Shown here piece by piece: positions 24,183 through 31,880 of a stretch of DNA of 43,002 bases; within the stretch, counting starts at the first letter, position 1, and each line of letters starts with the position of its first letter. Source of the stretch: JANMAT01 sp031359995 (lineage in GTDB: Bacteria > Actinomycetota > Acidimicrobiia > Acidimicrobiales > Ilumatobacteraceae). The notes under the pieces are model-generated. The model worked only from the letters and a program-made list of their open reading frames with translations. It was not told the DNA's origin and made no database searches. Location of the stretch: positions 1 through 43,002 of the forward strand of contig JANMAT010000189.1 of the NCBI GenBank assembly GCA_031359995.1, in the 5' to 3' direction. The position numbers and the translations under genes were made by a program.

Positions 24183-24767
24183 TCACCAGGGGAGGCGGGC
24201 GACCCTGCCGTCGGGCGCGAGCGCCCGCACGGCGGCCTCGAAGGTGGCGCGGGCCGACGCGCTGTCGGCCGCCGGCACGACCGCCCGCTCGGCGGCCCAG
24301 GCCGCCCAGTCCTCGTAGCCCTTCACGTGGTGGCCGCGCCCGGTGTGGATGTCGGTCACGTGCACCAGCAGACGCCGCTCGAGCAGTTCGGCCGCCTTGC
24401 GCTGGGCCTTGTCGACCACGACCGGGCCCGACCCGCTCGTGATGGTGGCCAGCAGCTCCTGGGTGTGCTCGTCGAGCCCGCTCAGCTGCCACGGGTCGCC
24501 GGCGGCGCCCACGGCGACGAGTTCGGGCCACAGGCGGCGGGCCACCAACGTCTGCTTACCGGCGATCAGCTTCACCGTCACCACCTGCTCCTCGATGGCG
24601 CCGAGCGCGTTGTAGATCGCCTTGCCCATCGGGTGTGACCACCACGACCCCTTCACCGGCTCGCCGGCCACCAACGATGTCACCGACACCAGCACCTGGT
24701 CGTGGACCAGCAGCACCCCATGGCGGTCGACGGCGTCGAGGATCGTGGTGGCCGTCGGGTCCGTCAT
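24183..24767 (-). CDS. Conserved protein of unknown function
   Basis: A 194-residue soluble protein. The segment VAGEPVKGSWWSHPMGKAIY followed by VTVKLIAGKQTLVARRLWPELVAV is, from memory, a recurring pattern in uncharacterised bacterial proteins of this length, but I cannot name a family or activity. No signal peptide, membrane segment or cysteine is present. The start is ATG at 24767; the frame is open upstream without similarity. It is divergent from the LLM oxidoreductase gene across 187 bases, and lies upstream of fabH on the same strand but separated by a 294-base gap. Confidence 0.65.
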   Translation of the reverse strand: MTDPTATTILDAVDRHGVLLVHDQVLVSVTSLVAGEPVKGSWWSHPMGKAIYNALGAIEEQVVTVKLIAGKQTLVARRLWPELVAVGAAGDPWQLSGLDEHTQELLATITSGSGPVVVDKAQRKAAELLERRLLVHVTDIHTGRGHHVKGYEDWAAWAAERAVVPAADSASARATFEAAVRALAPDGRVARLPW

Positions 24768-24954
24768 CACCGCAGCGTGGCACGTCGGCCACGCCAGCGG
24801 GTGCGAAGGGGCATGGCAACGTTCCTGTACTCGGTGGCGATGTCCCTCAGCGTGGTGCGCGACGGCGCCGTTGCTGACGCCCACCCCGGGCGGGTGCTGC
24901 GCCGCGCCCTGGCCGATTGTCGGCGGGGGCCCGTTCGCGAGGCAGTATCTGCCC

Positions 24955-25992
24955 ATGAAGATCTCCACCACACTCGGCTTCAACGGTGATCCTGCCCGCT
25001 ACGCCCGTCAGGCCAAGGACCTGGAGTCGGCCGGCGTCGACCTGGTGTGGTCGGGCGAGATCTACGGCTTCGATCTGGTGTCGTCGCTGGCCTACCTGGC
25101 CGGCCAGACCACCACGCTCGAGCTCATGACCGGCATCATCCCGGTGTACTCCCGCACGCCGGCCCTCATCGCCCAGACGGCGGCCACCATCGATGCTCTG
25201 TCGAACGGGCGCTTCCACCTGGGCCTCGGCACCTCGGGCCCGCAGGTGATCGAAGGCTGGCACGGCGTGCCCTTCGCCAAGCCGCTCCAGCGCACGCGCG
25301 AGACCATCGAGGTGTGCCGCAAGGTGTGGTCGCGCGAGAACCTCACCTACGAGGGCAAGACGATCACGCTGCCGCTGCCGGCCGAGCAGGGCACCGGCTT
25401 CGGCAAACCGCTGAAGTTCATGAACAAGCCGCTGCGCCCGGACATCCCGGTGTGGATCGCCGCCATCGGCCCCAAGAACGTCGAGCTGGCCGCCGAGGTC
25501 GCCCAGGGCTGGCAGCCGATCCACTTCGTGCCCGACCGCTTCCATCAGGTGTGGGGCGACGCGCTGAAGGCCGGCGCGGCCAAGCGGGCACCCGAGCTGG
25601 GTCCGTTGCAGATCATGGCCGGTGGCAACGTGGCGCTCGGCGACGGCGCCAACGTACGCGAGGCGCGCGACGCCACCCGAAACCTGATCGGGTTCTACGT
25701 GGGCGGCATGGGCGCTCGCGAGAAGAACTTCTACAACGAGCTGTTCCAGCGCTACGGCTGGGTCGACGAGGCCAAGACGATCCAGGACCTGTTCCTGTCG
25801 GGCCAGCGCGAGGAAGCGATCGCCGCGGTGCCCGAGGAGTACGTCGACCTGGCCACGCTGGCCGGCGATCCGGGCTTCGTCAAGGAGCGCCTCGCCGTCT
25901 ACAAGTCGATCGGGGTGACCTACCTGAACATCAACGTGTTCGGCGAGGAGCCGCTCAAGACCTTCGAGCAGATCAAGGCCTGGGCCGAGTAG
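24955..25992 (+). CDS. LLM-class flavin/F420-dependent oxidoreductase
   Basis: A 345-residue TIM-barrel oxidoreductase of the luciferase-like family. Diagnostic pieces are VWSGEIYGFDLVSSLAYLAG, LMTGIIPVYSRTPALIAQTA, DALSNGRFHLGLGTSGPQVIEG and the YNELFQRYG region. In actinobacteria such proteins often use F420H2, oxidising or reducing an alcohol, imine or activated double bond; the sequence alone does not distinguish F420 from FMN. It is followed after 61 bases, containing a strong hairpin, by the lyase gene on the same strand. A weak promoter-like pair (TTGTCG 24917-24922, CAGTAT 24943-24948, spacer 20) lies upstream. The substrate is unknown. Confidence 0.88.
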   Translation: MKISTTLGFNGDPARYARQAKDLESAGVDLVWSGEIYGFDLVSSLAYLAGQTTTLELMTGIIPVYSRTPALIAQTAATIDALSNGRFHLGLGTSGPQVIEGWHGVPFAKPLQRTRETIEVCRKVWSRENLTYEGKTITLPLPAEQGTGFGKPLKFMNKPLRPDIPVWIAAIGPKNVELAAEVAQGWQPIHFVPDRFHQVWGDALKAGAAKRAPELGPLQIMAGGNVALGDGANVREARDATRNLIGFYVGGMGAREKNFYNELFQRYGWVDEAKTIQDLFLSGQREEAIAAVPEEYVDLATLAGDPGFVKERLAVYKSIGVTYLNINVFGEEPLKTFEQIKAWAE

Positions 25993-25998
25993 CGCTAG

Positions 25999-26039
25999 GT
26001 TCGTACCTGGCGGGCTTTGGGGAGCCCGCCGGGACGAAC
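25999..26039 (+). promoter_or_regulatory. Long hairpin abutting the ribosome binding site of the lyase gene
   Basis: GTTCGT (25999-26004) pairs with ACGAAC (26034-26039); CCT pairs with GGG; GGCGGGCT (26009-26016) pairs with AGCCCGCC (26023-26030). That is a 17-bp stem with one bulged A and a TTGGGG loop. The Shine-Dalgarno sequence GGGGAG (26041-26046) begins one base after it and ATG follows at 26054. It may end LLM-gene transcripts, protect mRNA ends, or control lyase translation. Confidence 0.55.
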
Positions 26040-26053
26040 AGGGGAGACACCAC

Positions 26054-27706
26054 ATGGTCACCACGAACGGCGCCGCACTCATCGCCCGCAGCCTCAAGCA
26101 GCAGGGCGTCGACCACATGTTCGGCATCGTCGGGTTCCCCGTCGTGCCCATCGCCGTGGCCGCCCAGAAGGCGGGCATCACCTTCACCGGCATGCGCAAC
26201 GAGCAGGCCGCGTCCTACGCCGCACAGGCGGCGGGCTACCTGACGGGTCGCCCGCAGGCGTGCCTGGTGGTCAGCGGCCCGGGTGTGATCCACGCCCTGT
26301 CGGGCCTGGCCAACGCCCAGCAGAACGCGTGGCCGATGGTGCTGCTCGGCGGGGCCAGCGGTGTCGACCAGAACGGTCGGGGTGCGTTCCAGGAGGAACG
26401 CCAGGTGCAGGTGACCACGCCGTTCACCAAGTACAGCCACCAGGTCGAGCGGGTCGACCGCATCCCGTTCTACGTGGAGCAGGCGGTGCGCACGGCGTGG
26501 TACGGCCGGCCCGGCGCCAGCTACCTCGACCTGCCCGACGACATCATCCTCGGCCGCGTCGACGACGACGAGGTCCGCATGGCCGCCACCGTCGCACTGC
26601 CGCCCCGCAGCCAGGCCGCCGATGCCGACGTGGCCGCCGCCCTAGCCGCGCTGCGCAGCGCCGAGCGTCCGCTGGTGATCGTGGGCAAGGGCATGGCCTG
26701 GTCGCGTGCCGAGCACGAGGTGCGCTCGTTCATCGAGACGACGCAGCTGCCCTTCCTGGCTTCGCCCATGGGCAAGGGCGTGGTGTCCGACGACCACGCG
26801 CTGTCGGTCGGCGCCGCCCGCTCGCATGCGCTGAAGGAAGCCGACGTGATCATGGTGCTCGGTGCCCGCTTGAACTGGATCATGCACTTCGGTCTGCCGC
26901 CGCGCTTCAACCCCGACGTGCGCGTCATCCAGCTCGACATCTCGCCCGAGCAGCTGTCCACCAACGTGCCGGCCGAGGTCGGTCTGGTGGGTGATGGCCA
27001 GGCGGTGATGGCCCAGCTGAACCGGGCGCTGGCCGCCGAACCGTTCACGTATGCGGCCGACACGACGTGGCGTCGTTCCATCGCGGCCAAGATCGAGGGC
27101 AACCGCGGCGCCATGGACGGCATGGCCGCCGACGACTCGGTCCCCATGAACTACTACCGGGCGTTCCGCGACATCCGCGAAGCCATCCCGCGCAACGCCA
27201 TCATCGTGAGCGAGGGCGCCAACACCATGGACATCGGGCGCACCCAACTGAACAACGCCGAGCCCCGTACGCGCCTCGACGCCGGCAGCTACGGCACCAT
27301 GGGCGTCGGGTTCGGCTTCGCCGTGGCCGCCGCCACCGTGCAGCGCGAACGTCCGGTGGTGTCGGTGTCGGGCGACTCGGCGTTCGGCTTCTCGGGCATG
27401 GAGCTGGAGACGATCTGCCGCTACGACCTGCCCATCACCACCGTCGTGCTGAACAACGGCGGCATCGGGGGCGGCTTCGAGGACTGGCCGGCCGACAAGC
27501 CGCTGCCGCCCTCGGCGCTGTCGCGCACGGCTCGCTACGAGAAGGTCATCGAGGCCTTCGGCGGCACCGGCTACTACGTGGAGGACCCGGCCGATCTGCG
27601 GCCCACGCTCGACAAGGCCATCTCGTCGGGCAAGCCCAGCGTGGTGCACGTGCTCATCGCCGCCCAGGCCGACCGCAAGCCCCAGGAGTTCCACTGGAAG
27701 ACGTGA
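26054..27706 (+). CDS. Thiamine-diphosphate enzyme, oxalyl-CoA decarboxylase/2-hydroxyacyl-CoA lyase type
   Basis: A 550-residue ThDP enzyme. The catalytic Glu50 is in MRNEQAASYAAQAAGYLTG, and the diphosphate-binding motif GDSAFGFSGMELE ... LNNGGIGGG lies at about 440-470. The segments VVSGPGVIHALSGLANAQ and GAFQEERQVQ ... YGRPGASYLDLP match oxalyl-CoA decarboxylase and human HACL1, more than acetolactate synthase. Both enzymes split a C-C bond next to a CoA thioester: oxalyl-CoA to formyl-CoA plus CO2, or a 2-hydroxyacyl-CoA to formyl-CoA plus an aldehyde. A class III CoA-transferase 3 kb downstream supports oxalate or 2-hydroxyacid metabolism. The exact substrate is unresolved. Confidence 0.88.
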   Translation: MVTTNGAALIARSLKQQGVDHMFGIVGFPVVPIAVAAQKAGITFTGMRNEQAASYAAQAAGYLTGRPQACLVVSGPGVIHALSGLANAQQNAWPMVLLGGASGVDQNGRGAFQEERQVQVTTPFTKYSHQVERVDRIPFYVEQAVRTAWYGRPGASYLDLPDDIILGRVDDDEVRMAATVALPPRSQAADADVAAALAALRSAERPLVIVGKGMAWSRAEHEVRSFIETTQLPFLASPMGKGVVSDDHALSVGAARSHALKEADVIMVLGARLNWIMHFGLPPRFNPDVRVIQLDISPEQLSTNVPAEVGLVGDGQAVMAQLNRALAAEPFTYAADTTWRRSIAAKIEGNRGAMDGMAADDSVPMNYYRAFRDIREAIPRNAIIVSEGANTMDIGRTQLNNAEPRTRLDAGSYGTMGVGFGFAVAAATVQRERPVVSVSGDSAFGFSGMELETICRYDLPITTVVLNNGGIGGGFEDWPADKPLPPSALSRTARYEKVIEAFGGTGYYVEDPADLRPTLDKAISSGKPSVVHVLIAAQADRKPQEFHWKT

Positions 27707-27727
27707 GGCGGGCATGTTTGCCCCGCC
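27707..27727. terminator. Hairpin between convergent genes
   Basis: GGCGGGCA (27707-27714) pairs with TGCCCCGCC (27719-27727) with one bulged C. It immediately follows the TGA of the lyase gene and precedes the convergent dioxygenase stop by 5 bases, so it can serve both strands. Confidence 0.55.
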
Positions 27728-27732
27728 GGGCG

Positions 27733-28512
27733 TCAGTCCAGTCGGTACGACGTCATCGACAGCGAGCCCATGGCGTAGCCGTCGATGACCACGCTCGTGG
27801 TCGTGCCGGCCGCGTCGGCCAGGCCGGCGACGTAGGCCAGGGGCAGCAGGTGGTCGGGCGTGGGCGCGGCAAGCCGGAACGCCTCGTGGGCCTGCAGGTC
27901 GGCCACGTCGCCCGGCGCCGTGGTCATGAGCTCCACCGCCCGCTCGTCGAACGAGCGGGCCCAGTCGTAGGCGGCGTCGGGCTTGTTCCCGTCGATCATG
28001 CGCAGGTTGTGCACCACGTTGCCGCTGGCCAACACCAGCACGCCGTGTTCCCGCAGCGGCGCCAGCTGGGCGCCCAGGGCCACGTGGTCGTCGAACGGCT
28101 TGGACGCGTCGACCGAGAGCTGCACGACGGGCACGTCGGCGGCGGGGAACATGTGGGCCAGCACCGACCACGTGCCGTGGTCCAGCCCCCAGCTGTCGAG
28201 GTCGCGGCCGACCCAGGTGGGCTGCACCGTGTCGATGATCTCCTCGGCCACGGCGGGGTCCCCCGGTGCCGGGTACTCGAATGCGAACAGCTCGTCGGGG
28301 AAGCCGAAGAAGTCGTGGATGGTCTTCGGCGTGGCCATGGCAGTGACCGCGGTCGCGTTGACGTACCAGTGGGCCGACACGGCGAGGATCGCCCGCGGCC
28401 GGGGGATCGACTCGCCGAACGCGCGCCATGCCCCGGTGTAGCGGTTGTGCTGCAGGGTGTTCATGGGGCTGCCGTGCCCGATGAACACCGCGGGCATCGT
28501 GGTGGTGGTCAT
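27733..28512 (-). CDS. ygiD: DODA-type/LigB-family extradiol dioxygenase (YgiD-like)
   Basis: A 259-residue metal-dependent dioxygenase, the size of E. coli YgiD (4,5-DOPA dioxygenase). The histidines expected to bind the metal or act nearby are His13 in FIGHGSPMN, His48 in VSAHWY, His112 in DHGTW and His221 in PTPDHLLP. YgiD-like enzymes cleave catechol rings such as L-DOPA to a muconic semialdehyde, usually with Zn or Fe. It starts one base after the stop of the pirin gene, so the pair is probably one operon; pirins are often paired with ring-cleavage or quinone-handling genes. The physiological substrate is unknown. Confidence 0.9.
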   Translation of the reverse strand: MTTTTMPAVFIGHGSPMNTLQHNRYTGAWRAFGESIPRPRAILAVSAHWYVNATAVTAMATPKTIHDFFGFPDELFAFEYPAPGDPAVAEEIIDTVQPTWVGRDLDSWGLDHGTWSVLAHMFPAADVPVVQLSVDASKPFDDHVALGAQLAPLREHGVLVLASGNVVHNLRMIDGNKPDAAYDWARSFDERAVELMTTAPGDVADLQAHEAFRLAAPTPDHLLPLAYVAGLADAAGTTTSVVIDGYAMGSLSMTSYRLD

Positions 28513-28513
28513 G

Positions 28514-29467
28514 TCATCGACCTCGGTAGGGGCGCAGACCGTCGGCGGGCACGGTGCCGAGCCGGCCGGCCTGGAAGTCCTCCAGGGCCTGCTGGATCTC
28601 GGCGCGGGTGTTCATCACGAACGGACCATACGTCGCGATCGGCTCGCGGATGGGTTGCCCGCCGAGCAGCACCACCTCGAGCGGTGCGGCACCCGTGCCG
28701 CGCAGTGAGACGTGGTCACCGGCGCCGAACACGACGAGCTGCCCGCTCTGCACCGGCTGCTCGCCGGACCCCACGGTTCCTGTCCCGGACAGCACGTAGG
28801 CGAGGGCGTTGAACGCCTTGGGCCACGGCACCTCCAGCACGGCGCCGGGAGCAAGCGTGGCGTGGGCCACCGTGATGGGCGTGTGGGTACCGCCGGGCCC
28901 GCGGTGGCCGTCCACGTCGCCGGCGATGAGGCGCACCAGCACGCCACCGTCGGGCGACGACAACAGCGTGACCTGGTCGGCCTCGATGTTCTGGTAGGCG
29001 GGGGCGATCATCTTGTCCTTGCCGGGCAGGTTCACCCACAGCTGCACGCCGTGGAACAGCCCGCCGCTCACCACCAGCTCCTCGGGCGGGGTCTCGATGT
29101 GCAGGATGCCGCCGCCGGCGGTCATCCACTGGGTCCCGCCGTTGGTGATGGTGCCCCCACCGCCGTGCGAGTCCTGGTGAAGGAACGTGCCGTCGATGAT
29201 GTACGTGACGGTCTCGAAGCCGCGGTGCGGGTGCCAGTCGGTGCCGCGCGGCTCATGGGGCGCGTAGTCGACCTCGCCCATCTGGTCCATGTGGATGAAC
29301 GGGTCCAGGTCGGCGGCGCTGACGCCGGCGAAGGCCCGGCGGACGGGGAAGCCCTCGCCCTCGAACCCCTTCGGCGCCGTGGTGACGGACCGCACGGCGC
29401 GAGCCCGGCTGTCGAGGGGGAGGGTGACCTTCGGAAGGGTGAGGGTGTCGGCGGTGACCGCGGGCAT
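28514..29467 (-). CDS. Pirin-family cupin
   Basis: A 317-residue bicupin. The metal site is DWHPHRGFETVTYI (His79, His81) and GILHIETP (His123, Glu125), matching the iron ligands of human pirin and E. coli YhhW, which has quercetin 2,3-dioxygenase activity. The C-terminal cupin includes VLSGTGTVGSGEQPVQSGQL and FGAGDHVSL. The start at 29467 is fixed by an excellent AAGGAG ribosome binding site 7 bases upstream. It is first in a two-gene minus-strand operon with the YgiD-like gene and is divergent from the SigG-like gene. It could be an enzyme or a redox-sensing partner. Confidence 0.92.
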   Translation of the reverse strand: MPAVTADTLTLPKVTLPLDSRARAVRSVTTAPKGFEGEGFPVRRAFAGVSAADLDPFIHMDQMGEVDYAPHEPRGTDWHPHRGFETVTYIIDGTFLHQDSHGGGGTITNGGTQWMTAGGGILHIETPPEELVVSGGLFHGVQLWVNLPGKDKMIAPAYQNIEADQVTLLSSPDGGVLVRLIAGDVDGHRGPGGTHTPITVAHATLAPGAVLEVPWPKAFNALAYVLSGTGTVGSGEQPVQSGQLVVFGAGDHVSLRGTGAAPLEVVLLGGQPIREPIATYGPFVMNTRAEIQQALEDFQAGRLGTVPADGLRPYRGR

Positions 29468-29493
29468 GGTGAGCTCCTTCGTCGCACAGTTCC

Positions 29494-29505
29494 TTGCGTG
29501 CGCAA
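29494..29505. promoter_or_regulatory. Candidate operator between pirin and SigG-like genes
   Basis: TTGCGTGCGCAA has 5-bp arms (TTGCG/CGCAA) around TG; outside these, CAG and CTG are also symmetric. It lies 27 bases before the pirin start and about 95 bases before the sigma factor start, well placed for control of the pirin operon. Confidence 0.3.
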
Positions 29506-29599
29506 CCATCTGAACGCTCGGCCGCCCGCGGTATTCCCGCCCGCTCACTACCATGGTCGATCCGAGGCGATGCGGCCGTCGTCCGGGAGGAGGACCGCC

Positions 29600-30592
29600 A
29601 TGACCGAAGCGACCACGCTCAGCCGGCACGAGCTCGAAGCGCAGTTCGGCCAGCACCGCGCCGCGCTCACCGGCTTCTGCTACCGCATGCTCGGCTCGGC
29701 CTTCGAGGCCGAAGACGCCGTGCAGGAGACCCTCGTGCGGGCGTGGCGGTTCGCCGATCGGTTCGAGGGGCGATCGTCGGTGCGCAGCTGGCTGCACCGC
29801 ATCGCCACCAACGTGTGCTTCGACCACCTGAACGGCCGGCAGCGGCGGGCCCGCCCCATGGACATGGGTCCGGCCTCCATGAAGCCGACCGCGGTCAGCG
29901 ACGCGCTGCCCGAGGCGGCGTGGCTGCAGCCCGTGCCCGACGACCGCGTGCTGCCGATGTCGGCCGATCTGGCCGACCCGGCCGAGCAGCTCGTGGCGCG
30001 CGAGAGCATCCGCCTGGCCTTCGTGGCTGCGCTGCAGTACCTGCCGCCGCGCCAGCGGGCCGTGCTCATCCTGCGCGACGTGCTGCGCTGGAAGGCCGAC
30101 GAGGTCGCCTCGCTGCTCGAGACCAGCGTCGCCTCGGTGAACAGCGCGCTGCAGCGGGCCCGGGCCACGCTGGCCAGCAAGGACATCGACACCAGCCTGC
30201 TCGGGACCCGCCACTCGCCCCACGATGCCGCCCTGCTGGAGCGCTACGTGGAGGCGTTCGAGCGTTACGACATGGACGCGCTCGTGCGCCTGCTGCACAC
30301 CGACGCCACCATGTCGATGCCACCGTTCAACATGTGGCTGCAGGGCGCCGACGAGGTCGCCCGCTGGATGTCAGGACCCGGCGCCGAGTGCGCCGGGTCG
30401 AAGGTCGTGGCGGTCCGAGCCAACGGGCTGCCGGCGTTCGCCCAGTACCGCGCGGCCGGCCCCGGCCGGTGGCACGCCTGGGCCATCACCGTGCTCGAAC
30501 CCGAGGGCGAGCTCATCGCCGGCGTGCACGCCTTCCTGGACGTGGAGGCCCTGTTCCCCCTGTTCGGCCTCCCGCTCGACATCGAGGGGTAG
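29600..30592 (+). CDS. sigG: ECF RNA polymerase sigma factor, SigG-like with C-terminal SnoaL domain
   Basis: A 330-residue sigma factor. Region 2 (about 15-85) contains FCYRMLGSAFEAEDAVQETLVRAW and RSWLHRIATNVCFDHL, quoted here in pieces; region 4 (about 130-185) contains LPPRQRAVLILRDVL and the helix-turn-helix EVASLLETSVASVNSALQRAR. From about 205 the SnoaL-like domain (LERYVEAFERYDMDALVRLL ... FNMWLQGADEVARWM) matches the extended ECF factors exemplified by mycobacterial SigG. In such factors the extra domain controls sigma activity in place of, or with, an anti-sigma. The ATG has a strong GGGAGGAGG ribosome site. It is divergent from pirin/ygiD and upstream of the CoA-transferase. Confidence 0.92.
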   Translation: MTEATTLSRHELEAQFGQHRAALTGFCYRMLGSAFEAEDAVQETLVRAWRFADRFEGRSSVRSWLHRIATNVCFDHLNGRQRRARPMDMGPASMKPTAVSDALPEAAWLQPVPDDRVLPMSADLADPAEQLVARESIRLAFVAALQYLPPRQRAVLILRDVLRWKADEVASLLETSVASVNSALQRARATLASKDIDTSLLGTRHSPHDAALLERYVEAFERYDMDALVRLLHTDATMSMPPFNMWLQGADEVARWMSGPGAECAGSKVVAVRANGLPAFAQYRAAGPGRWHAWAITVLEPEGELIAGVHAFLDVEALFPLFGLPLDIEG

Positions 30593-30625
30593 GCCCGCCG
30601 CCGGCCCGTGCGAAGCTGGGCTTGG

Positions 30626-30649
30626 CGCGCCGTCACCGCTGACGGCGCG
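30626..30649 (+). promoter_or_regulatory. Hairpin just upstream of the CoA-transferase ribosome binding site
   Basis: CGCGCCGTCA (30626-30635) and TGACGGCGCG (30640-30649) are exact reverse complements around a CCGC loop. GAGGGGG follows within two bases and the GTG start is at 30663. It may be the terminator of the sigma factor gene or a leader structure of the CoA-transferase. Confidence 0.5.
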
Positions 30650-30662
30650 TTGAGGGGGATCT

Positions 30663-31877
30663 GTGGCCGCGCCGCTCGACGACGTCAGGGTGATCGAGAT
30701 CGACAACTGGATGGCGGCGCCGAGCTGCGCGGCGCTGCTGGCCGACCTGGGCGCCGACGTGGTGAAGGTGGAGCCGCTCGGCGGTGACCCCATGCGCACC
30801 ATGGGGCGTCCGGCCAAGGTCACCGGCGCGCTCAAGGGCTACGACTTCACCTTCGATGTCGACAACCGCGGCAAGCGCTCCATCGCCGTGGCCCTGGACA
30901 CCGACGAAGGGGCCGACATCGTGCGCCGCCTGTGCCGCACGGCCGACGTGTTCCTCTGCAACCTGATCGCCCCCCGCCAGCAGAAGTTCGGTCTCGATCC
31001 GGCCACGCTGCTGCGCGAGAACCCCCGCCTCGTGCACGCCACCCTTACGGGCTACGGCACCACCGGCCCCGAGGCCTGGCGTCCTGGCTACGACGTGACC
31101 GCGTTCTTCGGTCGCTCGGGCCTGTACGACGCCATGCGCGAGGGCGACGACGGCGACGTGCCGATGGCCCGACCCGCCCAGGGCGACCACACCACCGGTC
31201 TGGCCCTGCTGGGGGCCGTGCTCGCCGCGTTGCGCATGGCCGAGCGCACCGGCGAGGGGCAGGTGGTGGAGACCTCGCTGTTCGAAGCGGCCATCTGGAC
31301 CCAGGCGTCCGACTTCGCGGTGACCGCGGTCGATCATGCCCCGGTGCGCCGGCGGGCCCGCCACGAGATGATCTCGCCGCTGTCGAACCGCTACCCGTGC
31401 GGCGATGGGCGCTGGGTCGTGTTCAACATGCCCGACGAGGCGTCGTGGGTGAAGTTCGCCCGCATCGTCGACCGGGAGGAGTGGCTGCGCGACGAGCGCT
31501 ACGCCACGGTGAAGGGCCGCTTCGACCACATGAACGAGCTCGTGGGCGCCATCGACGAGGCCCTGCGGGTCAAGCGGCGCGACGAGTGGGGCGAGCTGTT
31601 CGACGCCAACGGGCTCATCTGGGGTCCGGCCCTGTCGCTCGACGAGGTCGCCCGGGACAGCCAGGCCGCGGCGTTGGGCACGTTCCCCGTGCTGCACCAC
31701 CCCGAACGGGGTGACTACCGCACGGTCGCCGGCCCCATGCGGTTCCACACCGCGCAGGTCGGCCCGCGCGGTCCGTCGCCCACGGTCGGGGCCCACACGC
31801 GCCAGGTGCTGGCGGACGCCGGCTGGGCCGACGCCGAGATCGACGACCTGGCGGCGCGGCGCGTCATCGGCGGCTGA
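30663..31877 (+). CDS. Class III CoA-transferase (CaiB/BaiF, formyl-CoA transferase family)
   Basis: A 404-residue transferase that moves CoA between carboxylic acids through an Asp-thioester. The catalytic Asp144 is in RPGYDVTAFFGRSGL; the N-terminal segment GADVVKVEPLGGDPMR and DVDNRGKRSIAVAL are family hallmarks, and GEGQVVETSLFEAAIW follows. The GTG start has GAGGGGG 5-11 bases upstream. Members activate oxalate, carnitine, alpha-methylacyl or aromatic acids; sequence alone does not choose. The nearby oxalyl-CoA decarboxylase/2-hydroxyacyl-CoA lyase is the partner in oxalate degradation, which makes a substrate of that type plausible. It ends 3 bases from the convergent SDR stop. Confidence 0.92.
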   Translation: MAAPLDDVRVIEIDNWMAAPSCAALLADLGADVVKVEPLGGDPMRTMGRPAKVTGALKGYDFTFDVDNRGKRSIAVALDTDEGADIVRRLCRTADVFLCNLIAPRQQKFGLDPATLLRENPRLVHATLTGYGTTGPEAWRPGYDVTAFFGRSGLYDAMREGDDGDVPMARPAQGDHTTGLALLGAVLAALRMAERTGEGQVVETSLFEAAIWTQASDFAVTAVDHAPVRRRARHEMISPLSNRYPCGDGRWVVFNMPDEASWVKFARIVDREEWLRDERYATVKGRFDHMNELVGAIDEALRVKRRDEWGELFDANGLIWGPALSLDEVARDSQAAALGTFPVLHHPERGDYRTVAGPMRFHTAQVGPRGPSPTVGAHTRQVLADAGWADAEIDDLAARRVIGG

Positions 31878-31880
31878 TGC

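Noticed and set aside
24813..24989. A 58-codon plus-strand frame beginning MATFLYSVAM in the gap before the LLM gene
   Set aside because: It overlaps the LLM start by 35 bases, lacks a good ribosome site and looks like chance in a divergent promoter region.
26054..27706. Acetolactate synthase as the identity of the ThDP enzyme
   Set aside because: The Glu50 region and the GPGVIHALSGLANAQ and YGRPGASYLDLP segments fit oxalyl-CoA decarboxylase/HACL1 better. No ilvN or ilvC gene is adjacent.
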